Part shown: piece by piece, positions 62,649 through 64,000 of the stretch
How the letters are laid out: every line of letters begins with the position of its first letter
Position numbering within the stretch: position 1 is the stretch's first letter
From: Rhizobiaceae bacterium
GTDB lineage: Bacteria; Pseudomonadota; Alphaproteobacteria; Rhizobiales; Rhizobiaceae
Assembly (NCBI GenBank): GCA_028279875.1
Contig: JANQMU010000106.1
Location: 1-64,000 of the forward strand
Direction of reading: 5' to 3'
Length of the DNA: 64,000 nt
The notes under the pieces: model-generated
The model's database searches: none
Told to the model about the DNA's origin: nothing
Seen by the model: only the letters and a program-made list of their open reading frames with translations
Program-made: the position numbers and the translations under genes

Positions 62649-62739
62649 CGTTCATCGTGGCTTTGTCCGCAGTGCGGCCGACCATTTGGCTGTGGTTTTC
62701 GCACCCGCAGCGAACGGCAAGTTTGGCGGGCCGCGCCAC

Positions 62740-63885
62740 TTACATTCGATCATCATCATCCCTGATCTCGCCGGTGAGCGTCATGCCTTCGATCCAGGTG
62801 GCGCCATCGCGGCGGATAACCGTTCTTGCCTTGACGCCGCAGTGCCCGGAGATCGCTTCGGCAAGGTCCCGCGAGTGGGTGACCACCCAGATCTGGCTGT
62901 CGGCCGATGCCCTGGCGATCATCGCGGCAAGCGCCGGCAGCATATCGGGATGCAGGCTGGCTTCCGGTTCGTTGAGGGCGATGAAGGGCGGCCGGCGATA
63001 GGACAGCAAGGCCGCCGCCAAAGCGAGGAACCGGATCTGGCCGTCGGACAATTCGCGCGGCTGAAATTCCCGCTGCGGAAAATCCGGCAGCACCAGCCCG
63101 AAACGGGCATGTTCCTCGGGTTCGGGAACGGACAGTCTCGCGCCGCCGAAGGCGTCGTGGACGGCCCGATCGAGATCGACCGTATCCTGCCTGGTATGGG
63201 CCAGCGTCGCAAACACGGCAGCGATATTGCCGCCGTCCTCGTCGAGCATCGGTGCGGTGATCGCCAGGCAGGGCTGGCGCAGCGGCGAACCGGCATCGGA
63301 GCGGAACCCGTGATAGAACCGCCACTGGCCGATAATATGGCGCAGGGTGCTGATCTCCGGATAGCGCCCGGCATCGCCGAGCATGAACAGCGCCGTCTCC
63401 GAGGTCAGCGCCTGTTCGGGATAGTCGCCCATGCGCCCGGTCTCGTCGCGCACCGAGATCTGGCCGCCCTTGCGGCGCATCATCACATGCGGCCGCCGCC
63501 CCGTGTCGACGCTCATCTCCTCGTGTTTGATCTGCGCCTCGTGGGCAAAGCCGGCGGCCGGCGGCGCCGGGCGAAATCCGGTCTCGATCCGGTAGCGGTA
63601 GATCAGCCCGGTCTGGTCATCGACGATCTCCGCATCGAGCACGATGCGCGCCTTTTTGTGTTTTGGAAAACCGCCGCTCCAGATCGAGGAATAAATCCCG
63701 CCTTCCTCGGCGATCGCCATGGAAAACCGGCCGTCGGCCGCCGCCTTCAGCAGATGCAGGGCCCGGTAGAGATTCGATTTTCCCGCACCATTGGCGCCGA
63801 CAAACAGATTAACCGGTCCGAGATCCATCCGGATCGATCTCAGCGACCGGTAATTCTCGACTGATATGGAGCGCAGATACATCAC
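62740..63885 (-). CDS. AAA-family ATPase (RecF/OLD-like, DUF2813 type)
   Basis: The 381-aa SMC/RecF-like ATPase contains ISVENYRSLRSIRMDLGPVN and Walker A GANGAGKSNLYRAL. The ABC-type signature is ELSDGQIRFLALAAALL, followed by Walker B FIALNEPEASLHPDMLPALA and the switch VVTHSRDLAEAI. No TOPRIM or other effector domain is present, so it is a stand-alone ATPase. GC and codon use are core-like; this marks the end of the accessory region. Confidence 0.9.
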   Translation of the reverse strand: MMYLRSISVENYRSLRSIRMDLGPVNLFVGANGAGKSNLYRALHLLKAAADGRFSMAIAEEGGIYSSIWSGGFPKHKKARIVLDAEIVDDQTGLIYRYRIETGFRPAPPAAGFAHEAQIKHEEMSVDTGRRPHVMMRRKGGQISVRDETGRMGDYPEQALTSETALFMLGDAGRYPEISTLRHIIGQWRFYHGFRSDAGSPLRQPCLAITAPMLDEDGGNIAAVFATLAHTRQDTVDLDRAVHDAFGGARLSVPEPEEHARFGLVLPDFPQREFQPRELSDGQIRFLALAAALLSYRRPPFIALNEPEASLHPDMLPALAAMIARASADSQIWVVTHSRDLAEAISGHCGVKARTVIRRDGATWIEGMTLTGEIRDDDDRM

Positions 63886-63906
63886 GCCACGCGGTCGGTT
63901 CCGGGG

Positions 63907-64000
63907 TCAGGCCGGCAGTTTGAAAACCGCATCGCCGTCGCGGGACAGGGCTTGCACACAATGGTGTTCCAGCGCCTTGGTCACCTCGGCCGGATCGCCC
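63907..64000 (-). CDS. 3' end of an unidentified gene
   Basis: Only the last 30 codons lie in the window (DPAEVTKALEHHCVQALSRD, then GDAVFKLPA and stop). The frame is intact to the window edge. No family is recognised from so short a piece. Confidence 0.5.
   Translation of the reverse strand, partial: GDPAEVTKALEHHCVQALSRDGDAVFKLPA

Overview
The window comes from an alphaproteobacterial chromosome, most likely Hyphomicrobiales (Rhizobiales). The evidence is gene order and protein style: an L21 with a Lys/Ala-rich tail and helix-hairpin-helix domain, rplU-rpmA-GNAT-obgE-proBA-nadD-rsfS-rlmH, an EnvC/CtpA/divergent-deacetylase/RppH block, an atpHAGDC operon, and priA divergent from an FSA-type transaldolase. 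The genus is not determined. Identifications rest on reading motifs, not on database searches.

Region 1 (1-24661) is GC-rich core: tRNA-Ser(CGA), ribosomal proteins, proline and NAD biosynthesis, ribosome silencing and 23S methylation, cell-wall hydrolase control, RppH, an Asp/Glu racemase, a Bae-type two-component pair, F1 ATP synthase, PriA and transaldolase (tal).

Region 2 (24662-about 43630) is accessory DNA stacked behind tal. The last 36-189 bp of tal recur three more times (38237, 39398, 43524), all in the same orientation and ending at the tal stop codon. They divide the DNA into modules. Module A (13.5 kb, lower GC) is an apparently self-contained catabolic island: a class-III aminotransferase, GntR/FCD regulator, aldose-dehydrogenase-like AKR, beta-hydroxyacid dehydrogenase and SMP-30 lactonase, then a BMP-type nucleoside ABC transporter, an N,N-dimethylformamidase-like large protein and a nucleoside hydrolase. 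Both transcription units carry the same 13-bp AT-rich upstream element. Module B holds a Stf0-type sulfotransferase. Module C holds a VOC protein, a glycolipid-binding-fold protein, an SDR-membrane fusion and a DUF2269-like protein. No integrase is visible.

Region 3 (43.6-62.7 kb) is a patchwork of one- to three-gene units: dodecin-like protein, VOC proteins, GNAT, adenylate cyclase-TPR, a HAF-repeat autotransporter with a two-component system, WYL regulator/epoxide hydrolase, C45 amidohydrolase-pentapeptide fusion, SnoaL, an orphan 381-aa protein, AraC/methyltransferase and SRPBCC/ArsR. A degenerate repeat of about 50-130 bp, always in the same orientation, occurs eight times between genes from 40.4 to 61.6 kb. 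GC-rich, core-like DNA resumes with an AAA ATPase at 62740.

The most notable structures are the serial tal 3' ends with mostly synonymous differences, the putative nucleoside-catabolism island they enclose, and the one-orientation intergenic repeat.
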